The notes under the pieces were generated by a model that searched no databases, was not told the DNA's origin, and saw nothing but the letters and a program-made list of their open reading frames with translations. From positions 54,036,882 to 54,100,881 of the forward strand of contig NC_081824.1 in NCBI RefSeq assembly GCF_030867095.1: a DNA stretch of 64,000 bases, written 5' to 3'. Source of the DNA: Alligator mississippiensis (lineage: Eukaryota > Chordata > Crocodylia > Alligatoridae). Positions 10,691 to 21,545 of the stretch are shown here, piece after piece. A program made the translations under genes and the position numbers. The first letter of the stretch is position 1. The number at the start of each line of letters is the position of its first letter.

Positions 10691-12060
10691 TGGGGCTTCC
10701 AGTGACAATAACCCACCTATAATTTTCCTTGGGTGGTATTCAGTAATTTTGGAAGGTTTTGAGTAGAGAGGACTGGTCATTCTTGAGTTATAAGTGAATA
10801 TACATACATACAGACACACACTTTATTATATATATACAAATATGAAACTTGGCATGCAGGGGTTTACTGCACTCTGTACATTAAACCTAACTTAGGACTC
10901 AGCCAGCTCTACAGTGATGCTTTCCCCAGACTTTGTATTGAAGCTTGGTATCTTGAGTTGAGGAAAGAAGTTTCAGGGAAATTTCACAAATCCCACTCCA
11001 TCAACTCCTATGTAACATCTTTTTCATTAAACACCAAATTAACCAGGGTTTCCTGTTACTACAAATAGAGACTCCCACTTCAGGTTGAAAAATTAACAAG
11101 ATAGATAATCACAGATGAACAAACTTCAATTGTCATGGGGCTGAATGGGAGTGCACTAAAGCCAGCTCCTTTCTTTTCTTTTCATTAAATTAATCTTCAG
11201 TTCACACTCATCCCAATGAGTACCTTGCATGACCATATTGTTTACAGCTGAACAGTCACTGTTTAAGTTCCTTTTTCTTTGTTTTCTGGTGTTTTCAGAT
11301 TTGCTTACCCAATTCAATTGCTTTACCCAGCTTCCTAGTATCAGATCAGCAGACTGGTAATGCTGCAGGCTGAGACAAGGTGATTTACTACTTCATACAC
11401 AGGAGTGGAATCCTCATTCCTATGAAACAACCACTTGCAATGTTATAGCCTGTCGCCATAGAAAGTTTATGTTTGATTGAAAAAGCCTCGGGAGACGCTT
11501 CAGAATTAAAGATGCTGGCAATGCAACTAAGTGGCAATCTCCTCCCTCCCCCCAAGAATTGTGCAAGGTGGATTTTCCTTTCATTTAAGGCTAAAAACAT
11601 TCCTGAAAGGAACAGTTTGTCCTCAAGCTGGCATAATGTTGTACTAAACATTTGCCACTTGCTGTTCTGCAAGCTGTTAAGCTTCCTGTGAAAGCAGAAA
11701 GATACCACAGAGCATTCTTTTGTAAACAGAGTCCTTCATCATCTTATTCAAGCACTGTGTCAACACTTATCTGGGAACAAACCAGAGGGAAATTGCATCA
11801 GTATGTGGGCTGCAAATGGGGCAAGGGGAACTCATATCTTAAATACACACAACATTCAACCATGAGGCCTTTTTACCAGGAACAGTGTTTTATAAAATAA
11901 GAAATTTCTAGCTAGTGATAAGAACTGACACATTAAACATAGGAATAACAGGCAGAAAAACATGAGTATTATAAAGTAGCTATGATGTGGAAAATAAAAC
12001 AAATGGGAGAGGAAGGAGTGAGATGAATCTTTAAATAGGGTACAGAAATGGGAAAAGATA
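10691..12060. other. Unique sequence, no gene seen
   Basis: The longest frame (minus 11388-11708, 106 codons) has no recognisable family, no matching exon signals and average composition, so I do not call it a gene. It is nevertheless the least repeat-like open frame in the window and deserves a conservation check. Confidence 0.4.
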
Positions 12061-12063
12061 ATA

Positions 12064-12312
12064 CAGGCAACCCCCGCTTAGCGTTCTTAATCGGTTCCTG
12101 AAAAAATGAGCGTTAAGCGAAACGAGCATGAAGAGAAACCGAAAGTATTTGACAACCCATGGTGGCGACCACAAGCGTTTTAATGACCCAAGATGGTGAC
12201 TGTGAGTGTTATAGCAAAACTTGCTGAGTGCTAAGTGAAATTAGGTATCAATTTAAAATGAGCGTTATAGTGAAATAGCGTTAAGCAAAACAGTGTTAAG
12301 TGGGGTTGCCTG
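12064..12312. mobile_element. Tigger/pogo-like MITE with TA duplication
   Basis: The left end is CAGGCAACCCCCGCTTAGCG. The right end is the inverted counterpart (AAGTGGGGTTGCCTG). TA flanks both sides (12062-12063 and 12313-12314). CAGGCA-type ends with TA targets are typical of Tigger/pogo elements of the Tc1/mariner superfamily. The 249-bp body repeats GCGTTAAGCRAAA and GCGTTATAGTGAAA variants. There is no coding capacity. Confidence 0.8.
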
Positions 12313-12529
12313 TAGTCAGGAAGATTCTGGGCAGGGCAATTCTGGGAGCAGAAAGAACAAGGACATGAGGAGCTCCATCCACCTTCCCAGAAAGGAGTAA
12401 CAGCATGGTGCTGCACCTGCCTAGTTTCTCTTTGACTGTTCATTTATTTATTACTACAGTGTCTTGTAGCCCTGCTCATGAACCAGGACCCCATTCTAGT
12501 GGACACTACCAGAGTACAATATGGCTAAG

Positions 12530-13345
12530 GACAGTAGTTACACATAAACTGGTCTAAGTAATCAGAAACTGGTTTAAACCTGTAACAAAACAGAAGCTCA
12601 GTCCACTTAAACTGGTTTCAAAATGGATGAAACTGTTTTAAGATTAACCGGGTTGAATGCAGTATCAGACTGAACTGATTTGGGTCAAACCAGTTTATGA
12701 AATTTCTGTCCCAGACCTCTTTCTGGTTCAAGTTAAGTCAGAGTTCCCCAGCATCCCAGCATGCTTTTCAGCCCTGGGCTGGGCTGGGCTGTCTGCTCCA
12801 GAGAACAGGTCTGGCCCCACCCCTCTGTTCTGTAGCAGGAGCAGTGAGGGCTGGCTGACAAGGGGATGGGAGGGCACACCCAGCTGGGGATGCATCCCAG
12901 TTTACAGGGGGAGGAGGAGGTGGAAGGAGGAGGGACTGCCCCCCCAGCAAACCCCAGGTGGGATCTGGGGCCAGGGAGGGGGGTTAAACACCCCTTCTCC
13001 CACTCAAACTTACTGCTGGCTGCAACTATGGACTACAAATACAAGGCACCTAGAAGCAAGAAGACGAAGTGATGAGCAACCCTACAGAGTCATGCTACTG
13101 TAATTCTGGACTGCAAATCCCACAAACCCCAGGGGCAGCAGGAAGAGGAAGTGAACACACAGCCAGAACCATGCTCTAGCACCCCCTGGCTTTTGGCCTG
13201 AGCCACTGCAGGCATGTGGCTGCATTTCCTGAATCAAAGGTAAATGTCTGCTCACTTCTGTTTCAATTTAATCTGTTCAGCTTAGACTAACCTGCAAACA
13301 TTGAATTGATTCAGCCTTGGGCTTTTTGATTGTCCGTACCTAGCA
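12530..13345. other. Probable old nonautonomous repeat with GC-rich core
   Basis: Repeated 'aaactggttt' variants at 12545-12700 flank a GC-rich core (12770-13010). AT-rich flanking sequence resumes after about 13345. The open frames in the core (for example plus 12657-13103) look like compositional artefacts. No convincing termini or duplication were found. Confidence 0.3.
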
Positions 13346-13487
13346 TATGAGAGAAGTAGCAAAGGGAAATAATGTAGCTACAGCAGTAATTAAGAAGTAG
13401 TCAGCCATGTAAGTCTGAAGTCAGCCAGAAGGCAGAGTACATGCATTTTTATAAACTAACTAAATAAGATATATAGAGAGACATGAA

Positions 13488-13635
13488 TGATGCATACCTC
13501 TTGAGGCTGGTGGGGCATGGCAACCACCCACAGGCGGTGGTGGTGAGTGGGGACCACCTGCAGGCAGCCGCAGGGACATCAGAGGTGAGGGCGGGCCAAG
13601 CGGTGTCTGTCCCCCTGTGCCCCCACTACATGTCG
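13488..13635. repeat. GC-rich short repeat unit (shared type)
   Basis: The block has GGCAACCACCCACAGGCGGT and a GGTGGTGAGTGG-GACCACCTGCAGGCAGC pattern. In reverse complement it resembles blocks at 28920-29110 and 54790-54960, with the common core 'ctgcaggtggt-gccactcac'. These look like degenerate copies of one GC-rich family. Confidence 0.4.
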
Positions 13636-13947
13636 CCTATGTATAGGGAGAGAGAGCACAAGTTTTCATTGGCTGAAGTTCACTTTATCAGATGCTGTGA
13701 ACAGGTAATTTAAGTGGGAAAGATTCCTACACTTATAATACAACCCCAAAACAATAGCTACTCAAATCAGCAAAGCCAGACTCAGACCTCCCTCCAACCT
13801 CCTGTAATACCAGTCCCAGGCCACAGAAAACAGAATCCCTCCAGTTGTCACCTGTAAGGAATGGGTTATGTGGAACATATAATTCTAGTAGAAAATATTA
13901 CTACATTTTGTACAGAGTCCTGATAAGTAAGGGACAAGCTTGTAAAA

Positions 13948-14855
13948 TAGGGGCGGGCAATTATTTTGGGTGGAGAGCCGCTTACCCAGTTCTGGCAAGC
14001 TGTCAAGGGCCGCATGGGTAGCACCCCCCCCCCTTGACAGGTGCCCATGCCCTGGTCACCATCTTGGGACCAATGTCCCAATGTCTTGGGACCAATGTCC
14101 CAGGGCCAGAACCAGTGGGGCCCAGAGCAGGGTGCAGGCTGGCAGGGGTCTGTGGAGCCGGGCTAGGCTGCACCAGCAGGGAGAGGGGGGAGCTGGCCTG
14201 GCTCCACAGAGTCCCTGCCAGATGGGACCTTGTACCCCTTCCACACTGCTCTGGGAAGTGTTTGCCGCTGCTGCCCACCCAGAGCTCACGCGCTAGGCAA
14301 CACAGAGGCGGCAGTGGCAAACACTGCCTGGCATGGCAAGCAGGGGGACCAAAGCTGCTGCCACCACATGCAGCCCTGATGGGCAAGCCCAGAGCTGGCA
14401 TGGGGCCCAGGCTGGTTGCAGGGGCAGGTTACAAGCTGGTGCCCCACATGGGGCAGCCTGTGCCTGCTTAGGACAGCCCTGCATGGGCTATGAGTGGCTG
14501 CAGCAGGGGGCACCAGCCACGGGGCAGGCAAGGGACCACTTTTCCCCAGGCTCAGCTTTTCCCCAGGCTCCTTCCCTGCCCTCCCCCCCTTACCTGAGTT
14601 TCAGACATAGGGCAGCCGCATGGTCCCAGGCCTGCTGGGGCTTCTGGCTGTGGGGGTGGGGTTGGGCAGGCCCTGCTGTTGCAGGAGTCCACCAGGGCTT
14701 CCCCTGGGTCCTACTGCCCCTGGTTCCTGTCATTTTTTATGGGAACCAAGGGCAGATAAATTTTAATTTTCTAAATTTTTTAGGGGCCCCACAGGCCAGA
14801 TAGAATGGCTTCACGGGCCAGATGTGGCCCATAAGCCATATTTTGTCTACCCCTG
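13948..14855. mobile_element. Nonautonomous hAT element, copy 1
   Basis: The termini are TAGGGGCGGGCAATTATTTT at the left and TTTTGTCTACCCCTG at the right, the hAT-like CAGGGG..GGCAA / TTG..CCCCTG pair. The flanks carry an 8-bp duplication with one mismatch (TTGTAAAA 13940-13947, CTGTAAAA 14856-14863). The GC-rich interior is closely related to 22976-24111. All open frames inside it (up to 156 codons on either strand) are non-homologous shadows. Confidence 0.85.
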
Positions 14856-14863
14856 CTGTAAAA

Positions 14864-16922
14864 CATCAGCAAGATAGTACTACAGAAATGATATTGCGTG
14901 GAATGTGATCTTTAATTATTTTTACTGCTCAGTGTGCTTGAGGAGAAGCACATGGCAGGGGCTTGGGAAAAGCCAGGAACAACAGTAAGTACCTTGTCGG
15001 TCTTCTTATTACAGGCACGCTGCTGATACATTTCTAGACCGTTTATTATTGCTTTTTTTTAAATTGGACTTGGACCTCATGTACATAGTCCTATCATCAT
15101 GTTAAGTTCCTGTTTGGTGTATTCTACAAGCCCACAAGCTTCTAGCTTCTGCAAAATGACAGCTGCTGGAATCACACATGCTGGCACTCTATTAAATGGA
15201 CCAAAAATGCAGCTTAGTTGCTGGCTGTGGTCTTATAAGTCATGGTTGTTGTGCTGGTTGCTAAGTGCAGTTCAAAATGCAGTGGGATGGACCTCGGTGA
15301 TAACGGATGAATACATGGCAAACAGGGGTTAAATGGTACAACTGAGCTTCTGAACAATAGAGATTGGAAGTGGGGACTTGCAGAAAGGCCAGAAAAGGAA
15401 TTGTAGAATGACCACTGGTGGAGTTTCTGTGAGAGAGCTTTTCAGCACACAACTATGTTTTGGGAGAGCTAGGAGTGGGGTAGGTGCAGCCTCAGCTCTC
15501 AACACGCTGAATTTCAGAACAGCTTCTAAAGTAGGGCAGATATTCTGCCAAAGTGAAGCACAAGAGTTCATCTGTTCACATTGTCAGTGAGTTTGGGCTC
15601 AAAGTTGACCTTAAACCTGAGCCCAAACATCAGCAAAGATGTGCCCGCACTGTAACAGCTGACATTAGGATCCTACCTATAAGCTTTCACGTAAGTATGT
15701 TTTGAAAATGTGTATGTGCTCTCTCCTAGCATCACTGCAGTAAACTGAGCCAGGCTGATTTATGCCAGCTGAGGATGGGTCATAGTTGTTAGTAATTCTT
15801 CAATATCTATGCTGGAAAATAAAGCATTCCCCAAAAATTCTGATCCATTTCCATTTTTGTGGCCATCAGTGGAGAAGGATATTAGTGAATGTTTTTTATA
15901 CATTTGTACCTCACTCGTCTAAGAAAACAACAAGCAATTCCAGCAGGTGACATACTGAGTCAGGTTCTGAATGCAATGAACGTACAGATGGAACGATAAT
16001 CAGAATTTGACTCGGTCTCTTTTGCTGGCCAATATTCTTTCTCTTTCTCAAGAAAACTACCAGGCCCTATTCTAATTTGACTTATTGTAAGTTAGTCGAA
16101 GTCAGTGGAGTTTTTCTGGATGGTGTAATTGATAACTGAATTTGGCCCGAGCTGTAGCAAGTGGCACTAACATTCACAGCTGTATAAAAGGTGTTGCTAG
16201 GCAACAAAAGTAACTATGGTTACCTGTATCTCAGCACTGAACTACAGACTTGTATGGTTAATCATTCATCTGGAAAACATTTTTAAAATAAATGCATTAC
16301 AATACCACACTGTCACTGTATAAATATTGCTAGGATAACAATAAATTACAATTAAATGTATTTCACCTTACCAGGAAATACTTGCTTTAGCTCATTTACT
16401 TTCAACCATTTTGTGCTCCAACATTAATAGTAAAAGCATACCTTCAGTACACAGGACAAGCAGTTATAAAGCATCCTTAGAATACTGTCCATAAGGAGGA
16501 CAGCATTTGTCCTTTAACTACAGGTATGAAGTGCCCTGAAGACTACTTCACCACAAAAAAACTGCTGAATAACTACTGCATCAGTCATACTTGGGGCCTA
16601 TTACGTAAGATTATTTGCTGACTAAACCTAAAGGTGGCAGCAATCCGTGGGCTCATACCAATGCTTTAATACACGCAATGCTGAAGATGTCTGAAAACAC
16701 AGAGATATATAATGATGTTTGTACTGTAGCAAAGACAAGGATCAAAAACAGAATCAGAATGCAAGGATGACCAAGGTTCACCCTCCAGCCCTTCCAGTAT
16801 CAGGAATTGATCATGTGAAATATACCCATATCATCTTAACAACAAAGCCCTGCTCACTATTCTGAAAGGAAGCAAAAACCTTTGAGGCTGTTGGCCAGTA
16901 TACCTCAGAGTAAAATTTCTCC
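14864..16922. other. Unique sequence, no exon recognised
   Basis: Ordinary AT/GC mix without repeat termini. Short frames at 15099-15590 overlap on both strands and resemble nothing. Paired X-box-like motifs at 16193-16223 are listed separately. Confidence 0.45.
16193..16223. promoter_or_regulatory. Two adjacent RFX/X-box-like motifs
   Basis: GTTGCTAGGCAAC (16193-16205) is a perfect inverted repeat of the RFX X-box type (GTTGC, spacer TAG, GCAAC). Four bases later, GTAACTATGGTTAC (16210-16223) is a second, weaker GTAAC...GTTAC palindrome. RFX factors bind such sites in ciliary and immune genes. Whether these are used is unknown. Chance occurrence or a repeat origin remains possible. Confidence 0.4.
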
Positions 16923-17956
16923 ATGATTCCAAATCTAGCAATCAATATATCCTATCCGTGGGGAGCTTGTGGCTGGATGGCAGGCAGCCAAGGGGCAGGC
17001 GGAGCTAGGGCCAGGGACTGGGCGGAAAGCAACATGAAGGAAGCCACCAGGGCCAGAACAGTGTCTAGCACCCAGCAGTCCTCCTCTGTGGCCTACACTT
17101 CCCTGGCCACTATGGTGGTCTGCCGCTCCTGGGCATCTTGGAGAATAAAGTGCCTCTCTGAGAGCCAGGAGACTATCCCTGAACACCCAGTCCTCCCAGC
17201 CCTTCTCCTGGTCCCTCTCTAGTTTGTGCGTGACCCTCTCCCTTTCATGCACAATATCCTCCACACACCAGGCCTGCAAATCTGCCAGCCACTCTGCCAC
17301 AATGACCAGCCAATCTAACAACACGGCCTGGCCCTGGGTCCACTGGCTGTTGCCAGAGCCCGTGCATATGGAGGCCCCCAGCCAAAGCTGGCGTTGACCC
17401 TGAAGGTGCATTCCCGCTGGCAGCTGGTGCCTCTCCCCCATATGCAGCTGCTGGACCTGCAGAGCCAAAACAAATAGGCTGTTTATGAGAGTTTGCAACA
17501 TTTATAAGATAACATGCACTGTACCAGGGGACTGTGTGTTGCCTGGCCTCAGATCAGGGGTCGTGCGCACACAGGTGGAGTCGGTTAAGTCGGTGGAACA
17601 GGCCCTGGCAGATGCAGCTGCCAGCCAAACCCACCATCCTCACTCACTGTGCAGGAGCAAGTGGGCTGCTTGGTGTTTGCCACAGGCAGCCTGCTTTCCC
17701 CAACTCTTTCCAGGCTAGGTCAGGCCTGGCTCCTGGCATCACTTGCTGTGGGTGCTCCAGACCCACTCCCTGCTTCTCCTGCAGGCCAGGCAGTCTCCTC
17801 ACATGCTACCAAGCCCACCATGCTGGGGCTTGGGGCTCCCAGCTGACTGGGAGATGGAGCTGGTGGTACCCTCCCCCTCCCCCTGGGGGCCTCTCCAGAG
17901 AGACACTCCAGGACAGGTCCCTCCTCCCCCCATGAATGGCCTGCACCCCAAGCAGA
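16923..17956. other. Unclassified GC-rich block left of the CR1
   Basis: A 188-codon minus-strand frame (16935-17501) includes the run LLDWLVIVAEWLADLQAW and a charged VHERERVTHKLERDQEKGWED stretch that looks helical. It is not obviously repeat-like, but I cannot name a family. Overlapping plus-strand frames (17534-18045) are proline/serine-rich and probably artefacts. The block abuts the 3' end of the CR1 at 17957. Similar GC-rich sequence resumes after the CR1 at about 21546, so CR1 may have split one older element. Confidence 0.35.
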
Positions 17957-18037
17957 GAATTATAGAATCGAAGTATCAGAAAGGACCTGCAAGATCATCA
18001 AGTCCAGTCCCCTGCCATGGGCAGGACATCATTGCGC

Positions 18038-18544
18038 TCAAATGAGCTCAACAAGGTGCTTATCCAGCCTCTTTTTGAGTACCTCTAAGGATGGCGAATG
18101 TACCACCTCTGCTGGGAGTGTGTTCCAGATTCTGGCAATGCTTACAGAGAAAAACATGTTTCTTATGTCCAGCCTAAATTTTCCCTCTATTAGCTTATGC
18201 CCATTGGTCCTTGTCCTCCTTTGAGGTGCCTTCCTGAAGAGTTGCTCTGCTAGATCTTGATTCTCACCCCTAACGTGATAGGCAGCTATCAAGTCACCTT
18301 TCAGTCTTCTCTTACTCAGACTGAACAGGCCCAGTTCCCGGAGTCTCTCCTCATAGGGCCTATCCTCCAGGCCCCTAATCATGCAGGTTGCCCTTCTTTG
18401 TACCCTCTCAAGCTTATCCACATCCTTCCTGAAGTGTAGTGACCAGAACAGGACGCAGTATTCCATCTGTGGCCTCACCAATGCTGAAGAGAGGGGGAGA
18501 AGCACCTCCCTGGATCTACTGGCTACACACCAGCTGATGCACAC
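18038..18544 (-). pseudogene. CR1 ORF2 C-terminal domain
   Basis: This 168-codon frame holds the region downstream of the RT catalytic core. It includes [55 protein letters not shown] and IWNTLPAEVV, ending at the natural CR1 stop after LDKHLVEL. It is intact over this stretch. The same block recurs at 33611-34123, 46639-46822 and 29163-29420, so it is a family hallmark and not a host gene. Confidence 0.9.
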
Positions 18545-18744
18545 CAGAGTTCTATTTGCCCTGCTGGCAATGTCACCTCACAGTTGGCTCATGTTCATCT
18601 TCTGGTCGATTGTGACCCCAGGTCCCATTCAGATGCTGTGCCAGCCAACAGACCAGCACCCATCATGTAGTTATTGTGAAGGTTCTTCCTACCCAGGTGC
18701 ACCCTGCACTTCTCCCTGTTAAACCGCACCTGATTCCATTCTGC

Positions 18745-19011
18745 CTATAAAACCAGTTGGTCAAGGTCATCCTGAATCCTTATCTTATCCTCTGATGTGC
18801 CTACATTTCCCCACAGCTTAGTATCATCCACAAACTTAATCAGGGAGCTTTCCACCCCCTTATCCAAGTCATTAATAAATATGTTAAAGAGCATGGGTCC
18901 AAGCACAAATCTCTGGGAAACACCATTGGAGACGGCCCTCCAGGATGAGGCCATCCCATCAATTACAACTCTCTGTGATTGGCCTCTAAGCCAGTTGTCC
19001 ACCCACCTCAC
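18745..19011 (-). pseudogene. CR1 reverse transcriptase core
   Basis: The frame contains WRAVSNGVSQRFVLGPMLF and IFINDLDKG. The catalytic box is FVDDTKLWG, so both aspartates of the polymerase centre are still present, unlike the CR1 copies near 47 kb and 57.9 kb. A Gly-Val-Pro-Gln motif is changed to GVSQ. A stop separates it from the C-terminal frame at 18544. Confidence 0.85.
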
Positions 19012-19174
19012 TGTAGACTGGTCCAGCCCAGTACCCTACGAAGGCTTTACTGAAGTCAAAATAAATTATATCAACCTCATGTCCCTCTTCCAGATAGTTA
19101 GTTACCTGGTCATAGAAGGACACCAGGTTTGTCAGGCCATGATCTACCCTCGACAAAGCCATGCTGGTTGCTTC

Positions 19175-19751
19175 TTAATACCCAACCAGTAACCTGCTTG
19201 TAATTGATGATCTCCTTAACAATTTTTTCAAATTTTTTTTTCCCAGGACTGAAGTCATACTGACCAGTCTGTAGCTTCCTGGGTCCTCTCTCTTCACTTT
19301 CCTGAATACAGGTATCACATTGGCCCTCTTCCAGTCATCTGGGATCACTCCCAAGTCCCACAACTCTTCAAATGGCTTTGCCAGTGGCCCTGCTATAAGC
19401 TCAGCCAATTCTTTCAGGGTTCTTGGACGCAGGTCATCGGGCCCAGAAGACTTGAAAACATTCAAGTGTTCTAAGAGATCCCTCACCTGTTTGGGATTGA
19501 TTTCATGTAGTCTGTTGTCTTCCACATAATTCCTTAGACCTCTGGACAGGTGAACAGGTCCTGTTTGATTCCAAGAATACTGATGTAAAGTATGTATTTA
19601 GAAGTTCTCCCTTTTCCCAGGGATCAACTGTGGGCTGCCCCACCATATTTAGTAGGGGTCCCACAGTGGAGCCTGTTTTTTTCTTGATCCCTATGCATCT
19701 ATAAAAGGACTTTTTGCTGTACTTTATTTCGGTTGCCATCTTGATTTCCAT
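19175..19751 (-). pseudogene. CR1 reverse transcriptase, N-terminal part
   Basis: Two overlapping frames (19503-19751 and 19175-19525) give KSFYRCIGIKKKTGSTVGPL and LLNTYFTSVF. They continue with VFKSSGPDDLRPRTLKELAE, WKRANVIPVFRK and PGSYRLVSMTSV. These are the fingers and palm entry of CR1 RT. A frameshift near 19510 and a damaged GK segment near 19215 break it. Confidence 0.85.
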
Positions 19752-20109
19752 GCCTGGCTTGGCTTTCCATGTCTCATACCTGCAGACCCTGGTGATGTAA
19801 GTGTAGTCCTCTCTGGTTGCCGAACCATTCTTCTATTACTTCTATGCTTCTTTTTTCTTTTTCAGTAGTTCCCTAATATCCCTGTTGAGCAAAGTAGGTC
19901 TCTTGGCTCCTTTCCTGCTTTTTGCCCATGTGAGAATGGCCTCTTTATGAGTAGTGAGAATTGCCCCCTTAAAGAAGCACCACCATTCCTGAACTCCCAA
20001 ATGGTCCAGTTACTGGTCACAGAGGGCCTCTCTAACTAGCCTCCTGAATTTGCCAAGTCTGCCCATCTGAAATCTAGGACTTCTGTTCTACTAACTGATT
20101 TCCATTCTT

Positions 20110-20815
20110 TCAGTCTTTCAAGTCATGATCACTGGTACCTCCTAATCTCTGGTCACCTATCATGTCCTCCCCTTTGGTAAGCACTAAATCCAGAGTGGCC
20201 TTACCCCTAGTAGGTCCTTTCACAACCTGTGTCATGGACCGATAGTCTATAGCTGCCAAGAAGTTGACTGACCTGCTGGAGCAGGCCAAATGGTCCTCTT
20301 AACAGATGTTATGCTATTTGAAGTCACCCATGACAATCATGTTTCTGGTGCTAGCTGCCGCAGTCAGTTCCCCAGAAAATGCCTGGTCGCTCTCCTCTTC
20401 TTGGGTGGGAGGCCTGTAGTAGAATCCCACCATCAGGTCTCCCTCTCCTGATCCCCCTTGTATCTTGACTCAGAGGATCTCAAGGGATCCTTCCCTGCTA
20501 TCAAACATGACCTGCAAGGAGGGGTACCACTCTTTCACATAGAGAGCCACACCTCCCTTCTTCCTGACTCGATCCTTCCTATAAAGCCTATATCCCTCAA
20601 TATCCACTGCCCAATTATACTTGTCATCCCACTAGGTCTCCATCAACCCAATAAGATCAAAATCCTCATTTACCAGAAGAAGTGCCAGGTCCTCCTGTTT
20701 ATTTCCCATTCTTCTGGCATTCCCATAAAGACACCTGAGTTCTCCCCTAGTTACTTCAGGTTTTCTGTCATGTTGCCAATGTCTCAGGACATTAGTACCT
20801 ATCTGGATGTCCACT
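20110..20815 (-). pseudogene. CR1 AP-like endonuclease
   Basis: On the minus strand, CLYGNARRMGNKQEDLALLL, IGLMET, GVALYVKEWY, LWVKIQGG, VGFYYRPPTQ, IVMGDF and finally GTSDHDL are in order. These match the exonuclease-endonuclease-phosphatase motifs of CR1 (N, E, Y-RPP, GDFN, SDH). The enzyme nicks target DNA to prime reverse transcription. Two stops follow the GDF motif. The ORF begins close after the ORF1 relic. Confidence 0.85.
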
Positions 20816-20894
20816 AAGTGAACACCCTCCCCTGTGTCATCATGGCTAGAGGGTTCATGTACAACAATAGAACCTTCCCCTCCACCCCCGGATA

Positions 20895-21545
20895 TAACTA
20901 ATTTAAAGCACTCTTCGAGAAGTTGACAATTCTCATAAAGAAGAGCTTCTTCTCCCTGCTTGTGAGGTGAATACTGTCTCTTGCATGTAGACCACTGTCA
21001 CTGAAGTGCATACCAAGGTCAAGAAATCCAAAGCCTACATGGTGACACCATCTCCTAAGCTATCGATTGACCTCCTCAATGCACTCCTCCCTCCGATCGC
21101 TATAGCCTCTGATAGGAGGGATTGAGGAAAAAACTACTTGTGCTCCTAGTTCCTTCAGCTTCACCCCCATGGTGTTGTAGTCTCTCATGATTCTCCCAGG
21201 GCTGTTTCTCACCATGTCATTGGTGCCCACATGGACAAGGAGCATGGGGTAGTGGCCAGTAGGGTGGACCAGTTTAGGGATCCTCATTGTAACATCTCTA
21301 ATCCTGGCTCCTAGAAGGTAGCAGACCTCTCAAGCAAAGACGTCTGGATGACAAATGGCCCCTTCTGTGAGTCTCCCACAAAGATCACTCTTAATTGCTT
21401 CCTTGCTGGGGTCGGCTGTTCCCATCCTGTCTTCAGTGTAAAGGGCACAGGTGCACCATCCTTTGGTGGTGTGAGGGCTTCATAGCTGTAGTGCAGGGCT
21501 ATTGGTGGAGCAACTGACCCATGCCCCTGGTGAGAGTGCCCCAGG
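20895..21545 (-). pseudogene. CR1 ORF1 with SGNH/GDSL-type esterase domain
   Basis: The minus strand reads ALHYSYEALTPPKDGAPVP, then VIFVGDSQ (block I with the nucleophile serine). After a frameshift near 21305 come LLVHVGTND (block III, G-x-N-D) and GLHARDSIHLT near 20945 (block V Asp and His). All three catalytic positions of an SGNH hydrolase are therefore visible. CR1 ORF1 esterases are known from reptiles, fish and birds, and are thought to help membrane or RNP handling. One frameshift and a stop after EEVNR inactivate this copy. Confidence 0.85.

Larger units (their letters stand above)
17957..21545 (-). mobile_element. Nearly complete CR1 LINE, minus strand
   Basis: The 3' end (low coordinate) carries the CR1-style tail TTCGATTCTATAATT in reverse complement. 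Going up in coordinate, the element shows the RT C-terminal region (18038-18544), RT core (18745-19011), RT N-terminal part (19175-19751), endonuclease (about 20110-20815) and ORF1 esterase (20895-21545). It is about 3.6 kb long and lacks only the upstream part of ORF1. Several frameshifts and stops make it inactive. It is the most complete CR1 in the window. Confidence 0.9.

Noticed and set aside
13970..14803. Six overlapping frames of 63-156 codons as genes
   Set aside because: All lie in a GC-rich hAT MITE with clear termini. They overlap in every phase, and the related copy at 23-24 kb shows different stops.
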